Shown here: one piece after another, positions 34,268 to 43,957 of the stretch
Numbering within the stretch: the stretch's first letter is position 1
Layout of the letters: each line of letters starts with the position of its first letter
Source of the DNA: AWTP1-13 sp963814055
Lineage (GTDB): Bacteria > Pseudomonadota > Alphaproteobacteria > Rhizobiales > Hyphomicrobiaceae
Direction of reading: 5' to 3'
Assembly: GCA_963814055.1 (NCBI GenBank)
Contig: CAWFBJ010000014.1
Coordinates: 62,001-126,000 of the forward strand
DNA: 64,000 bases
Position numbers and translations under genes: made by a program
The notes under the pieces: model-generated
What the model saw: the letters and a program-made list of their open reading frames with translations, nothing else
Databases searched by the model: none
Told to the model about the DNA's origin: nothing

Positions 34268-34483
34268 TTACATGCACATTGCCGAACTGCAAGTGCCTTT
34301 GCTGCTCAGCCAATCGTAACAGCACTTCTCGGTCGATTTGCACTGCCACTTGGTCTGCTTGCCGTCCATACCCTTGGCGACGCACGACTTGCCTCTCGCC
34401 TTCTTGGCCTCAGCGTCGAAACCCATGGGCGCTGCTAGAGCTAGAGCGAACGCACATCCGAAAACAACAAGCCACCGCGACAT
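34268..34483 (-). CDS. Small secreted cysteine-rich protein (71 aa)
   Basis: Starts 'MSRWLVVFGCAFALALAAP' with a clear signal peptide and a cleavage site near residue 25. The mature part of about 46 residues is basic and carries six cysteines ('KSCVAKGMDGKQ', 'WQCKSTEKCCYDW', 'GTCSSAMCM'), consistent with three disulfides. An AGGAGG-like ribosome site is present upstream. No family recognised. The architecture resembles secreted defensive or adhesion peptides, but no function is claimed. Confidence 0.6.
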   Translation of the reverse strand: MSRWLVVFGCAFALALAAPMGFDAEAKKARGKSCVAKGMDGKQTKWQCKSTEKCCYDWLSSKGTCSSAMCM

Positions 34484-34742
34484 GATCTTTCCTCCTGTGA
34501 TGCTCTCCACTATCGGCAAAGCCAGTATGCTCCGTTGAAGGAACGAATGAAACAGGCGTTACGCCGTGTTGCTGAAGTTCTAGTCTGCGTGTGTGCACTC
34601 GGCAGCAGTCGTTCAAGGAAGGTCAGCCGACTAGCGGGCGGCGTGCATTGATTGTGGTATCGCGGAGTGGCATCAACCCGCGGTCGGTGGGTGTTCTAAG
34701 TCACTGAAATTGTGAACAAGTAATGGTGGGCTGTCCCTCCTG

Positions 34743-35447
34743 TCAGGCGCCAAGATACGCGGCCTTCACCTGTGGGTTGTGCAGCAGCTCCATGCCCGGT
34801 CCGGTCATGGTCACTCGCCCCTGATCGAGCACGTAGGAACGGTCCGACAGCTCGAGGGCGGCAAAGGCGTTCTGCTCCACCATGACAACCGTGACGCCCT
34901 GCGCGCGGATGCCCTTGATGATCTCGAAGGTGCGTTCGACGAGGTTGGGCGCCAGACCAAGCGAGGGCTCGTCGAACAAGACCAGCTTGGGCCGTGACAT
35001 CAAGGCGCGGCTGATTGCCAGCATCTGCTGCTCGCCGCCGGACAGAGTGCCCGCCGCTTGGTCGCGCCGCTCGTGAAGGATAGGGAAGCGCTCGAACAGG
35101 CGCTGCATGTCCGCGGAGACTTCGCTAGCGTCCGTGCGCAGATAGGAACCCATTTCCAGATTCTCGAGCACGCTCATCTGCGGGAACACGCGGCGGCCCT
35201 CGGGGCAATGCGCGATGCCGAGCTGGAGAATGCGCTTGGGCGACGCCCTGGTAATGTCTTCGCCCAGAAAAGTGATGCGTCCGGCGGCCGGAGGAAGTAC
35301 GCCGGAAATCGCCTTCAGCGTCGTCGTCTTGCCCGCGCCATTGGCGCCGATCAGGGACACGAGCTCGCCCTGACGAACCTCCATGTTCAGCTCGCGCACG
35401 GCTGCAATCTTGCCGTAGCGGCAGACCAGTCCTTCAACCTTGAGCAC
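34743..35447 (-). CDS. livF: Branched-chain amino-acid-type ABC transporter ATP-binding protein LivF
   Basis: 234 residues from a GTG start that overlaps the livG end by 14 bp. Walker A 'GANGAGKTTT', ABC signature 'LSGGEQQ' and Walker B 'LVLFDEP' are intact, with the LivF-typical 'HCPEGRRVFPQMSVLENLEM'. Last gene of the livK-H-M-G-F unit. The transporter is encoded next to a catabolic CoA/F420 gene set, so its substrate is probably the compound degraded there and not leucine. Confidence 0.93.
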   Translation of the reverse strand: MLKVEGLVCRYGKIAAVRELNMEVRQGELVSLIGANGAGKTTTLKAISGVLPPAAGRITFLGEDITRASPKRILQLGIAHCPEGRRVFPQMSVLENLEMGSYLRTDASEVSADMQRLFERFPILHERRDQAAGTLSGGEQQMLAISRALMSRPKLVLFDEPSLGLAPNLVERTFEIIKGIRAQGVTVVMVEQNAFAALELSDRSYVLDQGRVTMTGPGMELLHNPQVKAAYLGA

Positions 35448-36228
35448 GGACGTACCTCTCGCCCAGGTAAGCGCGAATAACTTCCGGGTGACCCTGAATC
35501 TCGGCCGGCGAGCCGTTGGCGATAATGCGTCCCTGGTTGAGGCAGATGATGCGGTCGGACACACCCATCACCATTTTCATGTCGTGCTCCACCAGCAGGA
35601 CGGTGATACCGAGCGTGCGGATCCGGCCGAGTATCTTCATGAAGCTCGCGGTCTCCGATGGGTTCATGCCGGAAACCGGCTCATCGAGGAGCAGGAGCTT
35701 GGGTTTTGCTGCCAGTGCGATGGCGACTTCGAGCAGACGCAACTCACCATAGGGCAGGGATGAGGCCAGCAGCGTGCCACGCTGCTCCAGCCCCACGAAC
35801 TCGAGAATGCGCTGCGCCTCCTGCACGAGTTCTTTTTCCTCGCGGGCAACCGAAGGCAAGCCGAAGATGATGGCGAGAGGACGCTGGCGGGAGACCAGGT
35901 GCAGCCCGATCAGCACGTTGTCGACCGCGCTCTGCCCCATGAAGACGCTGGTCTTCTGGAACGTGCGCACGACTCCGAGTTCGGCAATCTGGTTGGGTTT
36001 GAGGCCATTGAGCCTGCTGCCTCGGTAAGCGATCGTGCCGCCGCTGGGTTCGATATAACCGGTGATGGCATTGAAGGCTGAGGTCTTGCCGGCGCCGTTG
36101 GGACCGATCAGGGACAGCACCTCGCGAGGCCGAACCTCGAAGCTCATGCCATCCACGGCCGTCAGGCCGCCGAAACGGATGGTTAGGCCGTCGACAACGA
36201 GCTCGGCGCCGGTCGAATGCTCACTCAC
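35434..36228 (-). CDS. livG: Branched-chain amino-acid-type ABC transporter ATP-binding protein LivG
   Basis: 264 residues from a GTG start, 4-bp overlap (GTGA) with livM. Walker A 'GPNGAGKTSA', Walker B 'LLLLDEPVSGMNP' and the LivG 'GVVRTFQKTSVFMGQSAVDN' region are present. The ABC signature is 'LPYGELRL', a variant of LSGGQ that is normal for LivG proteins. It forms the ATPase heterodimer with LivF. Confidence 0.94.
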   Translation of the reverse strand: MSEHSTGAELVVDGLTIRFGGLTAVDGMSFEVRPREVLSLIGPNGAGKTSAFNAITGYIEPSGGTIAYRGSRLNGLKPNQIAELGVVRTFQKTSVFMGQSAVDNVLIGLHLVSRQRPLAIIFGLPSVAREEKELVQEAQRILEFVGLEQRGTLLASSLPYGELRLLEVAIALAAKPKLLLLDEPVSGMNPSETASFMKILGRIRTLGITVLLVEHDMKMVMGVSDRIICLNQGRIIANGSPAEIQGHPEVIRAYLGERYVRAQG

Positions 36229-37268
36229 CGTGCCGCCTCGGTGGTTGCGCTATCCGATGTCGCGTCTCCAGCCGGTGCTTGCCCGCGCGCCTGCCACCAG
36301 TTGCGAACAGCCGGCACGATGCCTTCAGGCAGAAAATACACGACGAGCACCATGAGGACGCCGTAGATCACCCACTGGATTTCAGGGCCGATTTCGAACG
36401 CGCGCAGTGTCTCAGGCAATAGGCCGAAGATCACACCTCCGACCACGGGCCCAGCCAGCGTGCCCTTGCCGCCGGTCACGACCATGATGACCATCGTCAC
36501 CGTATAGATGAACAGGAACACGTCCGGATCGACGATGCGGATGTAGTGGGCATAGAGCGTGCCTGCGGCGCCAGCCATGGCCGCGGAGACGATGGTTGCC
36601 AGCACCAGATAGCGTGTTACGTCGACGCCGACCGACGCTGCGAGCGCTTCGTTCTCCCTGAGCGCGATCATGGCGCGGCCGGCGCGCGAATGCACCAACC
36701 TGCGGATGACGATGTAGGAGAGAATGGCGACGGCGAGCACGAGATAGTAGTTGGCGGGTTTGCGGAGGAAGGAAACCTCGAACCAACCCGCAATCCCCAG
36801 CGTGAGGTAGGGGATGTTGTTGAGCGCCATCGGCCCTTGCGTCAGCTCGACCCAGTTGAGCGCGACCAGCCGGATCACCTCGGCAAAGCTCACCGTGACA
36901 ATGACGAAGTAGGCGCCGCGCACCTTGAACGACAGCCTCCCGATCGCCCATCCGCACAGTCCCGCCACCGCGGTGCCGAGCAGTATGCCGAACCAGACCG
37001 GCTTGGGGTCGGCCGAAACCTGCCAATCGGGGAGCAAGTGAACGGTAAAGCCGAGCGTCGCGAGGCTCGATGTGTAGGCGCCGATACCGAAGAACGCGAC
37101 GTGGCCGAGGCTGAGCTGGCCGGTGTAGCCGAGCAGTAGATTGAGGCTCATCGCGGCGATGATGAAGATGCCGGTCATGATGAGCACGTGCAGGACGTAG
37201 AGGTTGTCCAGCCAGAGCGGAATGGAGGCCAGGAACAGGAGCCAGGCAATGGTGAGGCCGTGCTTCAC
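36225..37268 (-). CDS. livM: Branched-chain amino-acid-type ABC permease LivM
   Basis: 347 residues, about ten membrane helices. 'LLGYTGQLSLGHVAFFGIGA' and 'VVTGGKGTLAGPVVGGVIF' are the LivM hallmarks, the second including the EAA-like coupling region. The C-terminal tail is polar with a Thr/Ser/Ala run. Coupled to livH by a 4-bp overlap. Confidence 0.94.
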   Translation of the reverse strand: MKHGLTIAWLLFLASIPLWLDNLYVLHVLIMTGIFIIAAMSLNLLLGYTGQLSLGHVAFFGIGAYTSSLATLGFTVHLLPDWQVSADPKPVWFGILLGTAVAGLCGWAIGRLSFKVRGAYFVIVTVSFAEVIRLVALNWVELTQGPMALNNIPYLTLGIAGWFEVSFLRKPANYYLVLAVAILSYIVIRRLVHSRAGRAMIALRENEALAASVGVDVTRYLVLATIVSAAMAGAAGTLYAHYIRIVDPDVFLFIYTVTMVIMVVTGGKGTLAGPVVGGVIFGLLPETLRAFEIGPEIQWVIYGVLMVLVVYFLPEGIVPAVRNWWQARGQAPAGDATSDSATTEAAR

Positions 37269-38137
37269 CCGACCCTCTCTCTGGTTGCGAACAGCCCTGT
37301 GGGCTTCAGAATCAGGATGACGATGATAAGCAGGAAGCCCATGGCGTCGCGATAGCCTGAAGAAACGTAGCCCGCGCCCAGCTCCTCCATGAACGCCAGG
37401 ATGAAACCGCCGATGGTCGCGCCGGGTATGCTGCCGAGACCGCCGAGGATGACGATAGCGAAGGCTTTGAGAGAGGCGAGGTCGCCCATCGTTGGAACGA
37501 CGACAAACACCGGGCCGAGCAGCGCACCGGCTGCTGCCGCCAGCCCCGAGCCCAGAGCGAAGGTGGCCGTGTAGATCCGGTTGATGTCGACTCCCATCAG
37601 AGCGGCGGTCTCACGGTCCTGAAAGGTCGCGCGCATGGCTTTGCCGAGCCGGGTGCGGTTGATGATCACATAGGTTCCCGCGATCAAAGCAAGCGCCACG
37701 ACGAAAACGAACAACCGGTTCCAAGAGACCGACACCGAACCCAGCACCAAGGGCGAAGATGGAAACGGCGTGTTGATGGATTTGGCGACACCGGACCAGG
37801 TCAGCTGCTCCATGTTCTGCAGCGCGATCCAGGCGCCGATCATGACCAGCATGGTGGTGTCGATGTCGGCACCACGCAGACGCCGGAGCAGCACGAATTC
37901 CATCGCCGCTCCAAGCATCACGCCCAGCAGCACAGCGAGCGGGAGGGCGAGGTAGAAGTTCGTCCCCAGCACCATCACCCACAGGTACATCATGTAGGCG
38001 CCGAAGGCGTAAAGCTCACCGTGCGCAAAGTTCACCACGCGCATGATGCCGAAGATCAACGTCAGCCCGATGCCGAGCAGCGCGTAGGTGCCGCCGAGGA
38101 TCAGGGCATTGAGGGTGTGCTGAAGGAGCTGGTCCAC
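37265..38137 (-). CDS. livH: Branched-chain amino-acid-type ABC permease LivH
   Basis: 290 residues, eight predicted helices. 'GGTYALLGIGLTLIFGIMRV' and 'VNFAHGELYAFGAYMMY' open the protein as in LivH, and 'VILGGLGSIPGATIGGFIL' is the coupling loop. A short palindromic repeat separates it from livK. Confidence 0.94.
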   Translation of the reverse strand: MDQLLQHTLNALILGGTYALLGIGLTLIFGIMRVVNFAHGELYAFGAYMMYLWVMVLGTNFYLALPLAVLLGVMLGAAMEFVLLRRLRGADIDTTMLVMIGAWIALQNMEQLTWSGVAKSINTPFPSSPLVLGSVSVSWNRLFVFVVALALIAGTYVIINRTRLGKAMRATFQDRETAALMGVDINRIYTATFALGSGLAAAAGALLGPVFVVVPTMGDLASLKAFAIVILGGLGSIPGATIGGFILAFMEELGAGYVSSGYRDAMGFLLIIVILILKPTGLFATRERVG

Positions 38138-38168
38138 CGGTACCGGCGAGCGAAGGGAACGCGCATGT

Positions 38169-38199
38169 TTCCCTCTCCCCAGGAGCGGGGAGAGGGAAC
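38169..38199. repeat. CTCTCCCC/GGGGAGAG hairpin, short copy 5
   Basis: TTCCCTCTCCCC-AGGAGC-GGGGAGAGGGAA: a single hairpin without the outer CCCTCACCC elements, between livK and livH. In this place it may lower expression of the permease genes relative to the abundant binding protein, a common arrangement. Confidence 0.8.
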
Positions 38200-38206
38200 G
38201 TGAGTA

Positions 38207-39358
38207 CTATTGTCTGGTGACTTTGCCGTTTTCGATTTTCACCAGGTAGACGCTCGGCACGTTCTGGGCGCTCTCCTTGCCGGGCGGACCCTGCTTGATG
38301 AAGGCGATGTCGCCGTTGATGCCCTGGACCTTGACGTCCCAAAGCGCCTTCTGGATTGCTTCGGGCTCCGCTTTGCCGGCCGCCTTGATCGCTGCGGTGA
38401 TGGTGTAGAGGCCGTCCCAGCCGCGGAAACCTTCGGTCAGTCCGCCGACGTTATGCTTCTTCTCGTTCCAGAGGGCGACGAACCTCTTGGCGACATCGGG
38501 GTTTTTCACGGCCTCGGGGAACCAGGGCGTGAAGAACACGAGATGGTACGAGTTGTTGGCGGCATCGCCGGCCTGTTGGATGAGCTGATCGGGCGAGTTC
38601 GAACCGCCGGTGGTGATGATGCGCGCCTTCACCTGCTGGTCCTTGGCCTGCTTGAGAAGCAGCGTGATCTGCTCCACCGCCGTCGTGACGAACAGCGTGT
38701 CGCTTCCCGACGCCTTGATCTTGGCGAGCTGGGCTGAGAAGTCTGTCGCCTTCGGATCCATCGTTTCCATGGTTCCGATCTGAACACCTTCTTTCTTCGC
38801 CATTTCGGAGAATTCCTTGGAGGCTCCGAGTCCGAAGTCGTTGTTGGTGGCGAGGAAGTCGGCCTTCTTGATGTTCATTTTCTTGAACAAGGGAGCGAAG
38901 GACTTGGCTTCCATCTCCGAGGTCGGGCTGATGCGGAAAATGTAGGGATTACCCGAAACGGTGATCTTGCCGGACGAGGAGGTCTCGACCAGCATCGGCA
39001 CCTTGTATTCCTCCAGCTTCGGCATGACGGCGAGCGTCAATGTCGAGCTCCATGCGCCCATCATTACGGGCACCTTGTCGCGCACGATCAACTTTTCTGC
39101 CGTACCGACCGCCTCGGTCGGATTGGACTTGTTGTCTTCTATGACGAGCTGGATTTGTTTGCCGAGCACGCCGCCGGCCTTGTTGATCTGCTCCTCCGCG
39201 ATCTTGGCACCCTGCGCCACGTAGTTGCCGGATGCGGCGAACGCGCCGGTCAACGGCTGTGTAACGCCGATCTTGATGGTGTCCTGGGCGGAAGCTGTTG
39301 CGGCAAGGAGCGTGGCCCCGAGCACCGCCAGTGCGGTCGTGAGAGTACGAGACTTCAT
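38207..39358 (-). CDS. livK: ABC transporter substrate-binding protein (LivK-like)
   Basis: 383 residues. Signal peptide 'MKSRTLTTALAVLGATLLA' with cleavage after 'ATASA' (about residue 24), then the type I periplasmic binding fold: 'IGVTQPLTGAFAASGNYVAQ', 'VPVMMGAWSSTLTLAVMPK', 'FLATNNDFGLGASKEFS'. It captures the ligand in the periplasm for LivHMGF. Relatives bind aromatic acids, amides and amino acids; the ligand here is unknown. Start taken at the Met of the signal peptide; nine upstream codons are unlikely. Confidence 0.92.
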   Translation of the reverse strand: MKSRTLTTALAVLGATLLAATASAQDTIKIGVTQPLTGAFAASGNYVAQGAKIAEEQINKAGGVLGKQIQLVIEDNKSNPTEAVGTAEKLIVRDKVPVMMGAWSSTLTLAVMPKLEEYKVPMLVETSSSGKITVSGNPYIFRISPTSEMEAKSFAPLFKKMNIKKADFLATNNDFGLGASKEFSEMAKKEGVQIGTMETMDPKATDFSAQLAKIKASGSDTLFVTTAVEQITLLLKQAKDQQVKARIITTGGSNSPDQLIQQAGDAANNSYHLVFFTPWFPEAVKNPDVAKRFVALWNEKKHNVGGLTEGFRGWDGLYTITAAIKAAGKAEPEAIQKALWDVKVQGINGDIAFIKQGPPGKESAQNVPSVYLVKIENGKVTRQ

Positions 39359-39527
39359 GACGGATCTCCCTTCGATGAGACGCATGCGTAGATGGCGCCA
39401 GCCGCTTTCGGGAACCGGGGTTCCCCTCGGCGAATTTGTTCCAATGTTAGAAACACCATCACAATCGAGCCTAGGTTAGCAGCCGCCGCCTGACAAGTTG
39501 CCTCGAGCCGCAACCGCGTGCGGCAAT

Positions 39528-40503
39528 TCAGGTTTTCGCGCCGGTCGCCCTCTTTTTGAGCCGCGGGATGATTTCTTGGACAACTGCCTCCACCTGCTCC
39601 TTCTCGTATTTGTACGGGACGAAGATGATGCGGTCGATGCCGGCTTCGATATGCGGCATGAGCTGCTCCACGCACTCGTCCGGCGTACCCATGATCGCGC
39701 TCTCCATGGTCGACTCGGACCAGGAAGCGTAATCCCATTCGGTCTGCAGCCAGTGCTTCATCGGCCCTTCTATCTTGGCACGCGGGCCGATGCAGATCGG
39801 AAGCTGGTTGGTGGAGGTGAGTTCGTCGGGATTGCGGCCTGCCTCCTCGGCGAAAGCGCGGATCTTGGCCCACGACTTCTTGAAGCTCTCCGCGGTGTAA
39901 TAGTAGGTGAGCCATCCGTCACCCTTGGTGGCGGCGCGCTTGAGCACGGCATCCACATAACCACCGATCAGGATCGGCGGGTGCGGTTTCTGCACCGGCT
40001 TGGGATAGAGCACGGCGCCCCGCAGATTGTAGGGCGGATAGCTGCCGTCTACCTTCTCCTCGGTCCAGAGCCGTTTGATGATCTCGAGGCTCTGCTCCAT
40101 GATTTTGCCGCGCTGGGTGAAGTCGGTGCCCAGCGAGTTCGAACTCGCGCTTGTACCAGCCCACTGCGGCACCCAGCAGCAGCCGGCCGTTCGAGACGTG
40201 GTCGATGGTCGCCAGCTCCTTTGCCAGCAGCACTGGATTGCGCACAGGCATGACCAGGATGCCGGTGCCGATCTTGATCCTGGTCGTGCGTGCCGCGATG
40301 GCTGTCAGGATGATGAGCGCCTCGTGGATCGGGAAGTTCGGTTCCACACCGAGCAGAATGTGATCCCAGGCCCAGATCGACTCGTAGCCCAGCTCTTCCA
40401 TGCGCACGCCATACTCGATCAGCTCGGCAGCGCTCGGCATCTCCGGATACTTCGTGAAGTTCCGCATCGCGATGCCGAATTCTGTCTCTCGCTTCTTGCT
40501 CAT
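39528..40503 (-). pseudogene. LLM-class F420-type oxidoreductase, one apparent frameshift
   Basis: A luciferase-like TIM-barrel oxidoreductase of the TIGR03619-like group, about 324 residues. The first half 'MSKKRETEFGIAMRNFTKYP' to 'LLLGAAVGWYKREFE' is intact. Near 40138 one extra base interrupts; without it the protein reads on as 'SLGTDFTQRGKIMEQSLEII' to 'YKYEKEQVEAVVQEIIPRLK'. Both halves are well conserved, so a sequencing indel is likely. It is the only candidate F420H2-consuming enzyme in the window and sits directly downstream of the CoA-transferase genes, whose operon follows the F420 biosynthesis genes. Probable hydride transfer to or from a ring or enoyl-CoA substrate. FMN instead of F420 cannot be excluded. 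Confidence 0.85.
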
Positions 40504-40560
40504 CGATTGTCCCTTACGCATCTTGTCTTGCTGGCAATTGGCAATGCCTTACTGCTGCGG

Positions 40561-41343
40561 CTATGCCGTGAAGCGGCGATCGGGATCGAGGTGCCGAAGC
40601 GTGGCCAGCTCCTCCTTGGTGGGAGGCTCGACGGTTTCCATCTTCTTCTCGAACAGCAGTTTGAAGCCCGTGTTGTCCTGCACCTGCTCGCGCGTCACGC
40701 CATGCTGCAGCGCCAACACCTTCATCTCACGTGTCTCGTCGTCGAAGCCCATGAGGGCAAGATCCGTCACGACCCGCCACAAGCCGCCCTCCGGCAGGCC
40801 CGCTTCTGCACGCGAGCGCCGGCCCTTGACCCAACCAGGCGAGGTGATGAAGTCCACGTCCTGCACGAAGCGGCGCTTCTCGTGCTTCATCGCCACGATC
40901 ATGTTGGTGAGAGAGGAGATGTCGTTGCCGCCGCCCGTGCCCGGCAGGCGCGTCTTGGGGTTCTCGGCATCGCCGATGAACGACGAGTTGAGATTGCCGA
41001 AGCGGTCGATCTGTGCGCCGCCCATGAACCCGATGTCGACGTAGCCGCGCTGCAGCAGCAGCAGCACATCGGTAATGGGCAGCAGCATGTTGGCGCTGCG
41101 CGTGCAGCGCTGCTCGTTGGTGGACGGCGGCAGCTCACCCGGCACGATACGCGGGCCGATGGTACCGCCCTCGAACAGGATCGTCAGATGCGGCGCGAAC
41201 TGATGCTGAGCCAGGGTGGCCGCGAGCAGCGGCACACCGATGCCGGCAAAGACGATCTGTCCATCCTTGAGCAGCCGGGCGGCCATGACGCACAGCAGCT
41301 CTGAGGCCGTGTAGGTGGCATCGGCTGATTGATGCTTAGTCAT
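40561..41343 (-). CDS. CoA-transferase subunit B (glutaconate CoA-transferase GctB-like)
   Basis: 260 residues of the family I CoA-transferase beta type. The catalytic-type Glu is present as E58 in 'LTILFEGGTIGPR'; this residue is missing in IpdB-type hydrolases, which favours true CoA transfer. 'GGAQIDRFGNLNSSFIGD' is another family block. The start overlaps subunit A by 8 bp. It probably activates an organic acid from the degraded compound using a CoA donor. Confidence 0.9.
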   Translation of the reverse strand: MTKHQSADATYTASELLCVMAARLLKDGQIVFAGIGVPLLAATLAQHQFAPHLTILFEGGTIGPRIVPGELPPSTNEQRCTRSANMLLPITDVLLLLQRGYVDIGFMGGAQIDRFGNLNSSFIGDAENPKTRLPGTGGGNDISSLTNMIVAMKHEKRRFVQDVDFITSPGWVKGRRSRAEAGLPEGGLWRVVTDLALMGFDDETREMKVLALQHGVTREQVQDNTGFKLLFEKKMETVEPPTKEELATLRHLDPDRRFTA

Positions 41344-42307
41344 TGTGTACGCTCCTGCCGCGACGGCACGCATCGAGTACGGCATCCATGCCGAGCCTCG
41401 AGAGATAATCTGCCCATGATTTCGGCTCATAGTAATAACGCTCGAGATAGTCCTGCGACCCCTTCACCGGTTCCTTGGTCGTAAGGGCTGCATATTCGTC
41501 GAGGTGCGGAAAGAACGGCTCGTAGATGCCATAGCACTCGTGGGGCGCGCAGCCGATCGGCGCCTCCACGACCGCCTCTACGGTAAAGAACGGAATACGC
41601 GTTTGATCGGGCGTACGCCGGATCTGCTCGTTGGAGACGATGCGTTCGGTCGTCAGGATGACGCGCTTGGCAGCCATGGCGATGTCGAGATCCATGAACT
41701 GCAGCCCGTCGAGCTGGGCATTGCCGTAGGGATCGCAGCGCTGCACGTGGATCAGCGCCACGTCGGGATTTAGTGCGGGCAGCAATCCGACCGTCTCATT
41801 CGTGAACGGGCAGACCATCGTCTTGAAGTCGTCGCCCAGACGCTTGCCCACGTCCGAGCCCAGCATGGTGCGCGATGGCATGAACGGGATGCCCATGGCG
41901 CCGGCGCGATAGCGCAGCCCCATCGACATATGGCTCCACTCGTCGAATACGGCGAGTTTGTTCTCCACATGGTGGCGCATAACCTTGGAGACGCCCCAGA
42001 TCAGGCCCTGGCTGAACCAGCTCGTCACGACATGCTTCGATACGCCTGCAGAAAGCAGCAGGTCCGTCTCCGACGAGGCGATGGAGCGTGAAACCGTGAG
42101 GTTCTGCTTGCGGGCGCGGATCAGCGCCCAGATCATGGCGTGTGGTGTGCGGGACAGATGACAGCCCCCAAGTGCCACATGGTCTCCATTCTCGACGAGC
42201 CTGGCCGCCTCCTCCAGGGTCATGACCTTCTCGCGCAGGCCGCGATCGCGCGCGAACGTGTCCTTGCGCAGTTGCTGGTAGGGCTTCACCAAGGGCTCGG
42301 TACTCAT
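41336..42307 (-). CDS. CoA-transferase subunit A (glutaconate CoA-transferase GctA-like)
   Basis: 323 residues. 'VENGDHVALGGCHLSRTPHA' and 'PDVALIHVQRCDPYGNAQLDG' are family I alpha-subunit motifs. Partner of the adjacent subunit B. It starts 21 bp after the PLP-enzyme stop. Similar subunit pairs occur in glutaconate, 3-oxoacid and ring-fission product metabolism; the precise acyl group is unknown. Confidence 0.9.
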   Translation of the reverse strand: MSTEPLVKPYQQLRKDTFARDRGLREKVMTLEEAARLVENGDHVALGGCHLSRTPHAMIWALIRARKQNLTVSRSIASSETDLLLSAGVSKHVVTSWFSQGLIWGVSKVMRHHVENKLAVFDEWSHMSMGLRYRAGAMGIPFMPSRTMLGSDVGKRLGDDFKTMVCPFTNETVGLLPALNPDVALIHVQRCDPYGNAQLDGLQFMDLDIAMAAKRVILTTERIVSNEQIRRTPDQTRIPFFTVEAVVEAPIGCAPHECYGIYEPFFPHLDEYAALTTKEPVKGSQDYLERYYYEPKSWADYLSRLGMDAVLDACRRGRSVHND

Positions 42308-42328
42308 GGGCGTCTTGTTCCTTGGCCT

Positions 42329-43834
<1,506 letters not shown>

Positions 43835-43899
43835 GTCGCGCCTACTCTCAATCGACCGTGACGTTTACCGGATGCAGGTATCGGCTCATTGTTTCTATT

Positions 43900-43917
43900 G
43901 TTCTATTATTAGTACCA
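43900..43917 (-). promoter_or_regulatory. Shared 18-bp motif, site B (upstream of the PLP/CoA-transferase operon)
   Basis: On the minus strand TGGTACTAATAATAGAAC. It matches site A (50268) at 14 of 18 positions, including the run TGGTACTA. It is 66 bp upstream of the TTG start at 43834. Candidate GntR-family operator. Confidence 0.5.
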
Positions 43918-43957
43918 CTATCCATTGGCCTGCCTCCCGGATCAAGCGGGATTTCGA

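Noticed and set aside
40561..42307. IpdAB ring-opening hydrolase of steroid degradation
   Set aside because: Subunit B retains the CoA-transferase Glu, and no other steroid degradation gene is present.
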